Source of the DNA: Flavobacterium sp. CF108
Lineage (GTDB): Bacteria; Bacteroidota; Bacteroidia; Flavobacteriales; Flavobacteriaceae
Direction: 5' to 3'
Length of the DNA: 64,000 bases
Assembly (NCBI RefSeq): GCF_900129795.1
Contig: NZ_FQWW01000003.1
Span: 186,001-250,000, forward strand
Numbering within the stretch: the stretch's first letter is position 1; every line of letters begins with the position of its first letter. Under the pieces are notes generated by a model. That model saw only the letters and a program-made list of their open reading frames with translations, had not been told where the DNA came from and did no database searches. Of this stretch, positions 8,065 through 16,424 are shown piece by piece. The position numbers and the translations under genes are program-made.

Positions 8065-8168
8065 AAAGGTACAAAGAAACAAAGGGACAAAGGTTCAAAG
8101 TTTTTTAGAATGTCAATAATAAGAAAATCAAACCTTTGTCCCTTTGCAACTCTGAACCTTTGAACCAA
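8065..8168. repeat. GGTTCAAAG word-family inverted repeat, second pair
   Basis: Left arm 8065-8106 (AAAGGTACAAAGAAACAAAG...) and right arm 8130-8168 (...CTGAACCTTTGAACC) are imperfect inverted copies around an AT-rich centre. Confidence 0.65.
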
Positions 8169-8248
8169 AAAAAAAAGAGTTTTAATCATCAACAAAAAAA
8201 CTTAGAACCTTTGTCACTTAGAATCTTAGAACCTTAAAAAAAAGAACC

Positions 8249-8656
8249 ATGACCAAAATTATTACAATTACAATGTTATTTATCTGCAGCTTAATGTCTG
8301 CTCAAAATGTAAAATTAACTGTTGCTGTTTCTCGTTTAAAAAATAATGCAGGAATTGTAAAAGTAGGTTTGTATAACTCAGACGGTACATTTCTTAAAAC
8401 GACTTACAAAAGCCTTGCTTCTGAAATTAAAAATAATGAAGTTACCGTAACATTTGACAATCTTCCGGCGGGAGAATATGCAATTACAACGTATCACGAT
8501 GAAAACAATAACGGAAAACTGGATAAAAACGTGATGGGAATCCCTTCAGAAGATTATGCAGCTTCAAACAATGCTAAAGGATTTATGGGGCCGCCTGCCT
8601 ATAAAGATGCTAAATTTGTTCTTGATAAAGATTCAAAAATTGAAATTATATTATAA
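8249..8656 (+). CDS. DUF2141 small secreted protein
   Basis: 135 residues with a signal peptide (MTKIITITMLFICSLMSAQ). The mature part is a compact beta-sandwich typical of DUF2141: V-x-x-x-x-N-x-G-x-V-x-V-x-L-Y at about 33-46, F-x-N-L-P-A-G-E-Y-A-I around 73-83, and the calcium-loop-like YHDENNNGKLDKN at 87-99. The fold resembles prealbumin-like/carboxypeptidase-regulatory domains; function unknown. It follows the TonB receptor on the same strand and precedes another small secreted protein, suggesting a common envelope role. Confidence 0.8.
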   Translation: MTKIITITMLFICSLMSAQNVKLTVAVSRLKNNAGIVKVGLYNSDGTFLKTTYKSLASEIKNNEVTVTFDNLPAGEYAITTYHDENNNGKLDKNVMGIPSEDYAASNNAKGFMGPPAYKDAKFVLDKDSKIEIIL

Positions 8657-8703
8657 ATAGTAACTAACAAACAAATTAATTAACCATTTAAATTACTTAT
8701 AAA

Positions 8704-9327
8704 ATGAAAAAAATCATCACTTTAATCGCATTATTTGTTGTTGTAATAAGTTCAGCTCAAACTCAATTTGAACAAGGAATGACTAAAGCCTTTGCACTTT
8801 GGAAAGAAGGAAAAAATACAGAAGCTTCGGCATTATTTGAAAGAATTGCTTCTGCTGATAAAACCAGTTATCTGCCAAATTATTATATTGCTTTAATGAA
8901 TGCAACAGCGGTTTTTACTGAAAAAGATAAAACAAAAATCGATTTGTTATTGACAAAAGCGCAAGATGCATTAGATGTTGAATTTATTAAAGATCAAAAC
9001 AATGCTGAACTTTATGCTTTGCAAGCTTTAATTTATACAGGATATGTTGTGGCTGACCCAATGACAAACGGAATGAAATATTCGGCTAAAGTAATGGAAG
9101 CTTACGCAAAAGGAAAAGCGATCGACCCAAACAACCCAAGAATTGTTTTTGGCGAAGCTGATTACCAATTAGGCGGTGCAAAATGGACAGGTGTTGATAC
9201 AAAACCACTTTGTGCTCAAGTTGATAAAGCTATAGAACTTTTTGCTGCTTTTAAACCAGAAACTCCTTTTTCTCCTAAATGGGGATTAGACAGAGCTTTA
9301 GAAGCTCAAAAAAATTGTAAAAAATAA
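8704..9327 (+). CDS. Secreted TPR-like protein
   Basis: 207 residues, signal peptide ending near SSAQ (residues 16-19). The rest is helical with TPR-like periodicity (FEQGMTKAFALWKEGKNTEA at 22-41; AELYALQALIYTGY at about 101-114; ARIVFGEADYQLGG-like segment near 150). It resembles short tetratricopeptide proteins found beside DUF2141 and LytS genes in Flavobacteriia. No catalytic motif seen. Only 25 bases separate it from the histidine kinase, so it is likely in the same transcript. Confidence 0.7.
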   Translation: MKKIITLIALFVVVISSAQTQFEQGMTKAFALWKEGKNTEASALFERIASADKTSYLPNYYIALMNATAVFTEKDKTKIDLLLTKAQDALDVEFIKDQNNAELYALQALIYTGYVVADPMTNGMKYSAKVMEAYAKGKAIDPNNPRIVFGEADYQLGGAKWTGVDTKPLCAQVDKAIELFAAFKPETPFSPKWGLDRALEAQKNCKK

Positions 9328-9352
9328 AACTAATATAAGCTACATTATTATA

Positions 9353-10711
9353 ATGAAAGACAATAGAAATGTATATGCAGATTTAAAAAGCGGAACCATA
9401 GTTTCGTTTAAGATTTCTATGATCTTTACCGTAATATTTTCAGCTTGTTTAGGAGATGACTTAAATGTACAAAACGTTCTTATTACTTTTTTTATAAGCT
9501 GTCTTTATTCTTTTCTGGTAGGTTTTGGTAACGGATATATTAATGTACTGTTAGACAAAAAATGGGATTGGTTAGAGCAGACAAACTTAAGAGTATATTA
9601 CGGAATTCTGGTTACAGTTTTGTACACGGTTCCGGTAGTTTTAGGAATAAATTATTACATCTATGTTATTCTTCAAAACGTTTCGTTAGAAAAGTTTTTC
9701 AGCGAACGAATGATTTGGGTGCATCTGTTTTATATCATGCTGGCTTTAGCGGTTTCTACTTTTATGCAGGCGCGAAGCTTTATGGTAAAATGGAAACAAG
9801 CATCAAAATTTGAAATCACGCAGCAAAAGATTATTGCGGGAACGGCAAGTGCTAAATTCGAGAGTTTAAAAAACCAGATTGACCCGCATTTTCTTTTTAA
9901 TAGTTTAAATGTTCTTAGTTCTTTAATTGAAGAAAATCCGGATAATGCACAGCGTTTTACGACTTCATTATCTAAAATTTACCGATATGTTTTAGAACAA
10001 AAAGATAAAGAATTGGTTTCGGTAGAAGATGAATTGTCGTTTGCAAAAACGTACATGAATTTACTGAAAATGCGTTTTGAGAATAGTTTGTTTTATGAAT
10101 TACCTTCAGTAGATATTAACCCAGACGCAAAAGTGGTTCCGTTATCGTTACAGCTTCTGCTTGAAAATACAGTAAAACATAATGTAGTAAGTGAGCAAAA
10201 ACCACTGCACATCAGGATTTTTATTGATGGAGATTATTTAGCCATTCAAAATGATTTTCAAAAGAAAGAAGTGTTACAGGACAGGCAAGGCGTTGGATTG
10301 CAAAATATTGTAAACCGCTACGAAATTGTAACGAACAGGAAAGTTATAGTAGAACAAAACGAGAAAAATTTCACGGTTAAGATTCCAATTTTAACCAAAC
10401 AAATTACAGTTATGGAAACAAGTGCAGATTATAGCGACGAAACTAAAGCTTATTTCAGAGCAAAAAAGAGAGTTGAGGAATTAAAAGGATTTTATGCAAA
10501 CGTAATTTCTTATTGTTGTGTGATTCCGTGCTTAATTTTTGTAAATTTAACGTACTCTCCTGGATTTCAATGGTTTTGGTTTTCGGCTTTAGGTTGGGGA
10601 TTTGGAGTTGTGATGCATGCTTTTAAAGTATTTGGATACAGCTCTGATTGGGAAGAACGAAAAATTAGAGAGATTTTAGAAAAAGAAAACCAACAGAAAA
10701 ACTGGAAATAA
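9353..10711 (+). CDS. LytS-type sensor histidine kinase with a C-terminal 2TM domain
   Basis: 452 residues. Residues 15-145 hold four membrane helices with no recognisable ligand domain. The His_kinase phosphoacceptor is H179 in NQIDPHFLFNSLNVL, followed by an HATPase domain with N-box LENTVKHN (270-277) and G-box GVGLQNI (313-319). Unusually, a complete 2TM domain is fused behind the ATPase (about 365-445): A-K-K-R-V-E-E-L-K-G-F-Y, two hydrophobic helices, then DWEERKIREIL and a terminal NWK. Five free-standing 2TM genes and a LytTR regulator follow, which makes a signalling operon in which the 2TM domain is the common part. Confidence 0.88.
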   Translation: MKDNRNVYADLKSGTIVSFKISMIFTVIFSACLGDDLNVQNVLITFFISCLYSFLVGFGNGYINVLLDKKWDWLEQTNLRVYYGILVTVLYTVPVVLGINYYIYVILQNVSLEKFFSERMIWVHLFYIMLALAVSTFMQARSFMVKWKQASKFEITQQKIIAGTASAKFESLKNQIDPHFLFNSLNVLSSLIEENPDNAQRFTTSLSKIYRYVLEQKDKELVSVEDELSFAKTYMNLLKMRFENSLFYELPSVDINPDAKVVPLSLQLLLENTVKHNVVSEQKPLHIRIFIDGDYLAIQNDFQKKEVLQDRQGVGLQNIVNRYEIVTNRKVIVEQNEKNFTVKIPILTKQITVMETSADYSDETKAYFRAKKRVEELKGFYANVISYCCVIPCLIFVNLTYSPGFQWFWFSALGWGFGVVMHAFKVFGYSSDWEERKIREILEKENQQKNWK

Positions 10712-10713
10712 TC

Positions 10714-11016
10714 ATGGAAACGAATCATACAAAAGGAGAACGTTATTATGAAGCTCAGAAAAAAGTGGCTGAAATTAAGAAGTTTTATCAGCATTTAACG
10801 GTTTATCTTCTTTGTAATCCCATTGTAATTGTAGTAAATCTTATGACTTCGCCAGGTTATTTATGGTGTTTATATTCTGTACTGGGATGGGCAGTTCCGA
10901 TAATTTTACACGGAATGAAAGCTTTTAATTTCTCTCCAATTTTTAATAAAGACTGGGAAGAACGAAAAATTCAGGCAATTTTAGACAAAAAAAATCCAAA
11001 ACAAAAATGGGAGTAA
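10714..11016 (+). CDS. 2TM-domain protein 1
   Basis: 100 residues. Layout: polar N-terminus, A-Q-K-K-V-A-E-I-K-K-F-Y-x-H motif at 14-27, two membrane helices (about 29-48 and 56-73), then DWEERKIQAILDKK and terminal KQKWE. This closely mirrors the kinase C-terminal domain, including the L-T-V-Y and S-P-G-Y-L-W segment between helices. Starts two bases after the kinase stop. The 2TM family (PF13239) has no known activity; both termini should face the cytoplasm, so the conserved WEERK tail could contact the kinase. Confidence 0.85.
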   Translation: METNHTKGERYYEAQKKVAEIKKFYQHLTVYLLCNPIVIVVNLMTSPGYLWCLYSVLGWAVPIILHGMKAFNFSPIFNKDWEERKIQAILDKKNPKQKWE

Positions 11017-11018
11017 TC

Positions 11019-11348
11019 ATGGAAAACAATTCTACTAATAATATCGAAGAAAATGAATTACAGCAATTAGCAAGTAAAAAAGTAGCTAAACTGAAATCAT
11101 TTTATAAATATACATTTTTTTACATCATTGCTTTAATTGTTTATGTTTTAAAAGAATATACAGAACTGCCTTTGCATTCTTTCCCTTTTCAATTTATAAA
11201 CGGAGTTGTAATGAGTCTTTGGACGGCAGTTTACATTAGTTGTGTAATTGATATGGTGGTTTCTTTTAAATTTCTTGGTCGAGAATGGGAAGAACGAAAG
11301 TTAAGAAGCCTCTTAGAAAAGAAAAATAAAGTACAAAAATGGGAGTAA
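11019..11348 (+). CDS. 2TM-domain protein 2
   Basis: 109 residues from the ATG at 11019. An in-frame ATG at 11007 lies inside the preceding gene; I prefer 11019 because it reproduces the TAATCATGGA junction of the neighbours. K-K-V-A-K-L-K-S-F-Y precedes two helices joined by a longer loop (ELPLHSFPFQF) than in 2TM-1; the second helix contains C-V-I-D-M-V-V-S-F-K. Ends REWEERKLRSLLEKKN and VQKWE. Most similar to 2TM-3, with which it shares the V-L-K-E-Y loop start and the V-D/S-F-K-x-L-G turn. Confidence 0.85.
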   Translation: MENNSTNNIEENELQQLASKKVAKLKSFYKYTFFYIIALIVYVLKEYTELPLHSFPFQFINGVVMSLWTAVYISCVIDMVVSFKFLGREWEERKLRSLLEKKNKVQKWE

Positions 11349-11350
11349 TC

Positions 11351-11680
11351 ATGGAAACGAATTGTAACAACGAACATGAAAGATTTGAGTTTGAGCAAAT
11401 CTTTAGAAAAAAAGTAGTTAGACTCAGATCCTTTTATATTCATGCTTTAATGTTTGGAGCAGGATTGGCAGTTTTTGTGTTAAAGGAATATTATGGAGCT
11501 CCGTTGAACTTTTTTCCGTTAAACTTTTTAAACGATGTTGTAATGGTAATTTGGAGTTCGGTATTTGTATGTTCTGCAATTGATTTATTTGTTTCGTTTA
11601 AAATTCTTGGAAACGAATGGGAAGAACGCAAGCTGAAAAGTATTTTAGAGAAAAGACAAAAAAAACAAAAATGGGTATAA
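11351..11680 (+). CDS. 2TM-domain protein 3
   Basis: 109 residues from the ATG at 11351 (an earlier in-frame ATG at 11339 overlaps the previous gene). Clearly a paralogue of 2TM-2: R-K-K-V-V-R-L-R-S-F-Y, first helix followed by VLKEYYGAPLNFFPLNF, second helix ending A-I-D-L-F-V-S-F-K-I-L-G, then EWEERKLKSILEKRQ and KQKWV. The pair 2TM-2/2TM-3 therefore looks like the most recent duplication of the array. Function unknown. Confidence 0.85.
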   Translation: METNCNNEHERFEFEQIFRKKVVRLRSFYIHALMFGAGLAVFVLKEYYGAPLNFFPLNFLNDVVMVIWSSVFVCSAIDLFVSFKILGNEWEERKLKSILEKRQKKQKWV

Positions 11681-11682
11681 TC

Positions 11683-11988
11683 ATGGAAATAAAATATAAC
11701 GAAGAAGACAGATACTATCTTGCAAAAAAGAAAGTAGAAAATATAAAAGGTTTTTATGCTAATCTTACCTCTTATATTGGTGTAAATATTATTTTGATTG
11801 TCATTAATTTATGGACATCACCAGAATATTTATGGTTTTTCTGGCCCTTATTGTGGTGGGGAGTTGGAGTTCTTTTTCACGGATTAAAGGTTTTTGAAGT
11901 ATTTCCGGTTTTAGGTAAAGATTGGGAAGAAAGAAAAATCAAAGAACTGATGGAAAAAGAAAAAGAGAATAAAAATAAATGGCAATAA
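11683..11988 (+). CDS. 2TM-domain protein 4
   Basis: 101 residues from the ATG at 11683. An in-frame ATG 66 bases upstream would overlap 2TM-3 by 64 bases and add a basic non-homologous extension, so it is rejected. The protein returns to the kinase-like subtype: A-K-K-K-V-E-N-I-K-G-F-Y-A-N, the V-I-N-L-W-T-S-P-E-Y-L-W-F-F-W loop, G-V-G-V-L-F-H-G-L-K-V-F, then KDWEERKIKELMEKEK and KNKWQ. It is nearer to the kinase C-terminal domain than 2TM-2 and 2TM-3 are. Confidence 0.85.
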   Translation: MEIKYNEEDRYYLAKKKVENIKGFYANLTSYIGVNIILIVINLWTSPEYLWFFWPLLWWGVGVLFHGLKVFEVFPVLGKDWEERKIKELMEKEKENKNKWQ

Positions 11989-12004
11989 TTTAATTCAAAT
12001 AAAA

Positions 12005-12376
12005 ATGGGACGATTTAGAAGACGCATGTACGAAGACTATGCACATGAATTTAGTACAGATGAAAGTTACAATATCGCATACAGAAAAGTAAAAAGAATA
12101 AAAGGCTTTTATTCGCATTTGAAAGTTTATCTTATAGTAAATGCGATTATCATTATTTCTAGTTTGAATAGCAGAGGCTTTATAGGAAGTCATTTTGAAA
12201 TTAGAGGTTTTAGAGATTGGGAAATTTTTTCAACGGCGTTTTATTGGGGAATTGCTTTAGCCATTCATGCATTTTCAGTTTTTGGACCTGATCTTTTTTT
12301 CAATAAAGAGTGGGAGGATAAAAAAATTAAAAAATATATGGAGAAAGAAGTTCAGAATAAGAATAAATGGGAGTAA
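12005..12376 (+). CDS. 2TM-domain protein 5
   Basis: 123 residues with a basic start (MGRFRRRMYEDYAHEF). A-Y-R-K-V-K-R-I-K-G-F-Y-S-H precedes two helices; the loop between them is longer and has a S-R-G-F-I-G-S-H-F-E-I insert. The tail is KEWEDKKIKKYMEKE with NKWE at the end, so the W-E-x-x-K-I signature survives. Separated from 2TM-4 by 16 bases, not the two-base junction of the others. It lies 40 bases before the response regulator. Confidence 0.8.
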   Translation: MGRFRRRMYEDYAHEFSTDESYNIAYRKVKRIKGFYSHLKVYLIVNAIIIISSLNSRGFIGSHFEIRGFRDWEIFSTAFYWGIALAIHAFSVFGPDLFFNKEWEDKKIKKYMEKEVQNKNKWE

Positions 12377-12416
12377 TTTTAAATTATATTTTTTTTCAAA
12401 TTTTGCACATTAGTCA

Positions 12417-13184
12417 ATGACCACATTAATTATAGAAGACGAAAAACCCGCTGCGCGATTGTTGCAGCGAAAGCTTGAAAAGTTAGATATTGCTGTAAAA
12501 ACAATGTTACATTCTGTAGAAGAATCCCTTCATTGGTTTAGCAATAACGATCATCCGGATTTGATTTTTCTGGATATTCAATTGTCAGATGGTTTATCGT
12601 TTGAAATTTTTGAAAAAATAGATATCAAAAGCGCCATTATTTTTACAACAGCTTATGATGAATATGCCTTAAAAGCATTCAAATTAAACAGTATTGATTA
12701 TCTCCTCAAACCAATTGACGAAGACGATCTGGAAGTGGCGGTTACTAAATTTAAAACGCGCTTGCCAAAACCAAGTTCAGAAACTCAAAATCTGCAGCTT
12801 GACTTTGAACAGATCCGCCAAATGCTGTCAAATCCTTTTGAGAAAGTTTATAAAAAACGATTTACGGTTAAAATTGGTCAGCATTTAAAAGTAATTACTA
12901 CAGAAGAAATTGAATGTTTTTTTAGTGAAAACAAAGGAACTTACATTCATACCTACGACAATCGAAACTACTTAATAGATTCGACTTTAGAGATTCTGGA
13001 GCAGGAATTAGATAAGAAGGATTTCTTTCGCGTAAGCAGAAAATTTATTGTCCCGCTTCAGGCCATTAAAGAAATTCAGGTGTATACCAATTCACGTTTA
13101 AAAGTAATTTTACCAACTTACAAAGAAGATGAGGTTGTTGTAAGCCGTGAAAAGGTACAGGATTTTAAAACCTGGCTGGGGTAA
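12417..13184 (+). CDS. LytTR-family response regulator
   Basis: 255 residues. Receiver domain at 1-120 with acidic pocket E7/D8, phosphoacceptor D53 (FLDIQLSDG), T77/T78 and K98 in YLLKPI. LytTR DNA-binding domain at about 150-253 (FTVKIGQHLKVI, FFSENKGTYIHTYDNRNYLI, FFRVSRKFIVPLQAI). Cognate partner of the LytS-type kinase encoded five genes upstream; the intervening 2TM genes are presumably part of the same signalling unit. LytTR proteins bind direct repeats about 21 bases apart; I did not find a convincing pair in the window. Confidence 0.9.
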   Translation: MTTLIIEDEKPAARLLQRKLEKLDIAVKTMLHSVEESLHWFSNNDHPDLIFLDIQLSDGLSFEIFEKIDIKSAIIFTTAYDEYALKAFKLNSIDYLLKPIDEDDLEVAVTKFKTRLPKPSSETQNLQLDFEQIRQMLSNPFEKVYKKRFTVKIGQHLKVITTEEIECFFSENKGTYIHTYDNRNYLIDSTLEILEQELDKKDFFRVSRKFIVPLQAIKEIQVYTNSRLKVILPTYKEDEVVVSREKVQDFKTWLG

Positions 13185-13240
13185 AATTGATTTTTGTTTT
13201 AATGATTGCGTGAACGTATGTGTTTATGATTATCATTTCT

Positions 13241-13422
13241 GACGGATTGAAATCCGTCTCTACAATATAGATCGTTCCTTCGGAACTTTTTATGGCGTAT
13301 CATTACGATTTCTACGTATTAAATCCGTCATAGCAATATTTATTATTCCGCCTAAAATTTCAAAATTATCCCAATAAAGAGCCAACGGCTCGATTTATAT
13401 TGTAGAGACGGATTTCAATCCG
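13241..13422. repeat. Nested palindrome element, GACGGATTGAAATCCGTC family
   Basis: Outer arms of 27 bases (13243-13269 and 13396-13422) are exact inverted copies, and each is itself palindromic around CGGATTGAAATCCG. Between them lie further hairpins: GTTCC-TTC-GGAAC at 13274-13286 and GAGCC-AAC-GGCTC at 13379-13391. It sits between the convergent LytTR gene and heme A synthase gene and probably works as a bidirectional terminator. Confidence 0.8.
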
Positions 13423-13459
13423 GTTAACGAAACATAATTTTTTTATTTTATTCAAAACA

Positions 13460-14485
13460 TTATTTGCTCAATCGGTGCAATGTATAAGTCATTGCGCTTA
13501 AAAGGAAAAACGCCATAATTTGGTGAATTAATCCTAAAGCCAAAGGCACGCTGTATAATAATGTAAATACTCCAAGAAGGAATTGTATAAAAACAAAAAC
13601 TACTAAAGTATTGATCCCGTTTGCCTGCGTATTGGTAAGCGTATATTTTTTGCTTTTAAAGAAAAGAAAAAGAATAATTGCAACTACTACATAAGCAAAA
13701 GTTCTGTGTACAAACTGAACACCGCTTTTTCCTTCAATTAAATTTTTAATCAAACTAGACTGCTCAATAAAAACCGATTCGTGAATAAATTCTCCATCGC
13801 TCATTAAAGGCCAGTGATTGTGAATTAATCCGGCGTTTAATCCGGCAACAAATCCACCATAAATAATCTGGATTAATAAAGCGACTAAAGCATATCTGGC
13901 GATTTTGCGAAGCGGTAATATTTTATTAATATTTCTTTCCGGATAAATCAAATCCAGCGCAACCCAAAGTGTATAAGCGAAAGTGATAAACGCAAAAGTT
14001 AAGTGTAATGAAAGTCTAAAATGACTTACATCTGGATTATCAATTAATCCGCTTCGAACCATAAACCATCCCAAAAATCCTTGAAAAGCGCCCATTGCTA
14101 AAAGCACAATACATTTTTTAATTGTTGGCGTATCTAATTTTTTTCTGATTAAGAAGTAAACAAAAGGCACGAAGAAAACTAACCCAATTATACGACCGAT
14201 GAAACGGTGAAACCATTCCCAGAAATAAATAAATTTATAATCTGCTAATTGAAAATCGTTGTGAATATTGATTTTTTGGTACTCAGGAAACTTTTTATAC
14301 TCATCAAAAGCAGCCTGCCATTTTGCATCAGTTAAAGGCGGGAATGTGTCGGTAACCAAATGCCAGTCCGTCATTGATAAACCTGAATTGGTTAAACGCG
14401 TGATTCCGCCCACGACAACCATTAAAAATAATAAAACACAACCTGATAGTAACCAAACGATTACTGATTTATTCTCTTTTTTCAT
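13460..14485 (-). CDS. ctaA: COX15/CtaA-type heme A synthase
   Basis: 341 residues with about eight membrane helices. Family features: G-G-I-T-R-L-T-x-S-G-L-S-M at 26-38, F-W-E-W-F-H-R (E90, H93), a histidine in S-L-H-L-T-F, H-R-T-F-A near 260, and G-L-I-H-Q near 325, giving the two pairs of heme-ligand histidines. Oxidises the C8 methyl of heme O to make heme A for aa3-type oxidases. Its ATG overlaps the stop of the small membrane-protein gene upstream by four bases. Confidence 0.92.
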   Translation of the reverse strand: MKKENKSVIVWLLSGCVLLFLMVVVGGITRLTNSGLSMTDWHLVTDTFPPLTDAKWQAAFDEYKKFPEYQKINIHNDFQLADYKFIYFWEWFHRFIGRIIGLVFFVPFVYFLIRKKLDTPTIKKCIVLLAMGAFQGFLGWFMVRSGLIDNPDVSHFRLSLHLTFAFITFAYTLWVALDLIYPERNINKILPLRKIARYALVALLIQIIYGGFVAGLNAGLIHNHWPLMSDGEFIHESVFIEQSSLIKNLIEGKSGVQFVHRTFAYVVVAIILFLFFKSKKYTLTNTQANGINTLVVFVFIQFLLGVFTLLYSVPLALGLIHQIMAFFLLSAMTYTLHRLSK

Positions 14486-14838
14486 TCTTTTCCGATTAAT
14501 TCGATTTCGTTTGTTTTGTTTATTTTTCTTAAGTAGATTCTTGAAATAAATATATTTAGAATACTATTTAGCAGAATAATTATTAATAATGTAATGACCC
14601 TTCCTCCGTTTGTAATATCATCAATATCAAGATGCATTAAATCTATTAAAACAGCATTTTGAATAAATAAATAGAATGTTATTACTAGTGCTAATAAAAC
14701 AATACTAATAAGTACAAATATTAGTTTGTGTCTTATTTGATTTTTATTGTTGTTTTTTAAGTTCTTAATGAAAAGAAGGTTTAGAATTGTAATCATTATC
14801 AAAAGCACAATTAAAAAAACAAAACCTAAAATATCCAT
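14482..14838 (-). CDS. Small hypothetical membrane protein
   Basis: 118 residues with three hydrophobic helices (about 3-24, 40-63, 80-102) and a K/N-rich loop (KNLKNNNKNQIRHK) after the first. No family recognised. It is tightly packed: one base overlap with the CCA-transferase gene upstream and four with heme A synthase downstream, so it is certainly expressed as part of a three-gene unit. Topology alone suggests a small inner-membrane protein; a link to heme A synthase is only positional. Confidence 0.7.
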   Translation of the reverse strand: MDILGFVFLIVLLIMITILNLLFIKNLKNNNKNQIRHKLIFVLISIVLLALVITFYLFIQNAVLIDLMHLDIDDITNGGRVITLLIIILLNSILNIFISRIYLRKINKTNEIELIGKE

Positions 14839-16268
14839 TATTTCTTAAGAGTTAAATTTAACTTTGCAGCTCTTTTAATTACAAAATCATACGCAGCCTG
14901 ATATTCATTCGGAATATCTCCTTCTAAAATAGCTTCTTTTACCGCTTCTTTTAAAACTCCAATTTCACGAGAAGGTTTTAAATCGAACATTTCCATAATT
15001 TCTTCGCCTGAAATTGGCGGTTGAAAATTACGAACATGATCGCGTTCCTCAACTTCAACAATTTTCTTGCGAACAATTTCAAAGTTTTTATGATATTTCT
15101 TAAACTTCGCGGGGTTTTTGGTTGTGATATCAGCTTCGCATAAAGTCATTAAATCCTCAACATCTTCACCAGCATCAAAAACCAAACGACGAACTGCACT
15201 GTCGGTTACAATATCCTGAGCCAAAACAATTGGACGTGAACTCATAATCACCATTTTTTGCACAAATTTCATTTTGTGATTCAATGGCATGTGCAAACGT
15301 TCGAATATCTTTTTAGCCATTTTTCCACCCAAAAATTCATGTCCGTGAAAAGTCCAGCCTTGTTTTTTGTTGAAACGTTTTGTGGGTGCTTTTCCAATAT
15401 CGTGTAATAAAGCCGACCATCGTAACCAAACATCATCTGTATTTGGGCAAATGTTGTCAACTACTTCAAGTGTATGGTAAAAGTTATTTTTATGTGTATG
15501 ACCTTCAATTTCTTCTACCTGATTTAAAGCTGTTAATTCAGGTAAGATTAAATCTAAAAGTCCGGTTTTATATAAAAGTAAAAAACCGGTAGACGGTTTT
15601 GGTGTAGAAAGAATTTTATTTAATTCATCTACGATTCTTTCGCCTGAAATAATCTTGATGCGATCAGCATTTTTTGAAATCGCATTCAAAGAATTTTCTT
15701 CGATTTCAAAATTCAACTGCGTGGCAAAACGAATGGCACGCAGCATTCGCAGCGGATCATCAGAATAAGTAATATCCGGATTTAAAGGCGTTTTGATGGT
15801 TTTACTTTCTAAATGTGCCAATCCATTAAACGGATCCAAAAGATCTCCGAAGTTGCTTTTGTTTAAAGATAAAGCCAAAGCGTTAATCGTAAAATCACGA
15901 CGATTTTGGTCATCTTCAAGCGTTCCGTTTTCTACAATCGGATTTCGGCTGTCAAAATTATAAGATTCTTTTCGGGCACCAACAAATTCAATATCGGTAT
16001 CTTCAAAACGAAGCATTGCTGTTCCGTAAGTTTTAAAAACCTGAACTTTTGGTTTATTCGGAAGTAAGTCAGAAACTTTAAGCGCTAATTCGATGCCGCT
16101 TCCAACTGCTACAACATCGATATCTTTTTTAGAACCTCGGTTTAAAAGCAAATCACGAACGAAACCTCCTATCACATAAGAGTCTACATTTAATTCCTGA
16201 GAAGCTTTCGAAATAATATCGAAGATTTTGTTTTGTAAAGCAGTTTTATAATTTGTTTGTATAGCCAC
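14838..16268 (-). CDS. cca: CCA tRNA nucleotidyltransferase with HD domain
   Basis: 476 residues. Nucleotidyltransferase motif G-G-F-V-R-D-L-L-L (34-42) and catalytic acids D49 and D51 in DIDVV; N-R-R-D-F-T at 122-127 followed by the RNA-binding helical region; DDPLRMLRAIRFA at 170-182 is a class II hallmark. A C-terminal HD domain (about 255-400) has H289/D290 in LLHDIGKAP plus H256/H258 in EGHTHKN. It adds or repairs the 3' CCA of tRNA. Whether this single enzyme adds both C and A, or only part, cannot be told from sequence alone. Confidence 0.93.
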   Translation of the reverse strand: MAIQTNYKTALQNKIFDIISKASQELNVDSYVIGGFVRDLLLNRGSKKDIDVVAVGSGIELALKVSDLLPNKPKVQVFKTYGTAMLRFEDTDIEFVGARKESYNFDSRNPIVENGTLEDDQNRRDFTINALALSLNKSNFGDLLDPFNGLAHLESKTIKTPLNPDITYSDDPLRMLRAIRFATQLNFEIEENSLNAISKNADRIKIISGERIVDELNKILSTPKPSTGFLLLYKTGLLDLILPELTALNQVEEIEGHTHKNNFYHTLEVVDNICPNTDDVWLRWSALLHDIGKAPTKRFNKKQGWTFHGHEFLGGKMAKKIFERLHMPLNHKMKFVQKMVIMSSRPIVLAQDIVTDSAVRRLVFDAGEDVEDLMTLCEADITTKNPAKFKKYHKNFEIVRKKIVEVEERDHVRNFQPPISGEEIMEMFDLKPSREIGVLKEAVKEAILEGDIPNEYQAAYDFVIKRAAKLNLTLKK

Positions 16269-16424
16269 GAATTCACTAATTTTTGAATAAAGATGATTTC
16301 AATTTTCGAAGAAATGAAATGCATGCAAATTTACAACATAGAAAATCGCTATTATAATCTATAGCTCACTTTTTTGAACAATTTCACATTTTGATGCGTT
16401 GATTTTTATGAATTGAGAAAGGGC

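Larger units (their letters stand above)
10709..11687 (+). other. Four identical gene junctions TAATCATGGA in the 2TM array
   Basis: The ten bases TAATCATGGA, stop codon plus two bases plus start codon, recur exactly at 10709-10718, 11014-11023, 11346-11355 and 11678-11687. They join the kinase to 2TM-1 and 2TM-1 through 2TM-4. The preceding codons also encode the same ending (N/K-W-x). The pattern suggests tandem duplication of a 2TM unit and argues for translational coupling, and it fixes the starts of the four genes. Confidence 0.9.

Noticed and set aside
11617..11682. 22-codon N-terminal extension of 2TM-4
   Set aside because: It would be translated from the end of 2TM-3 in another frame and breaks the TAATCATGGA junction pattern.
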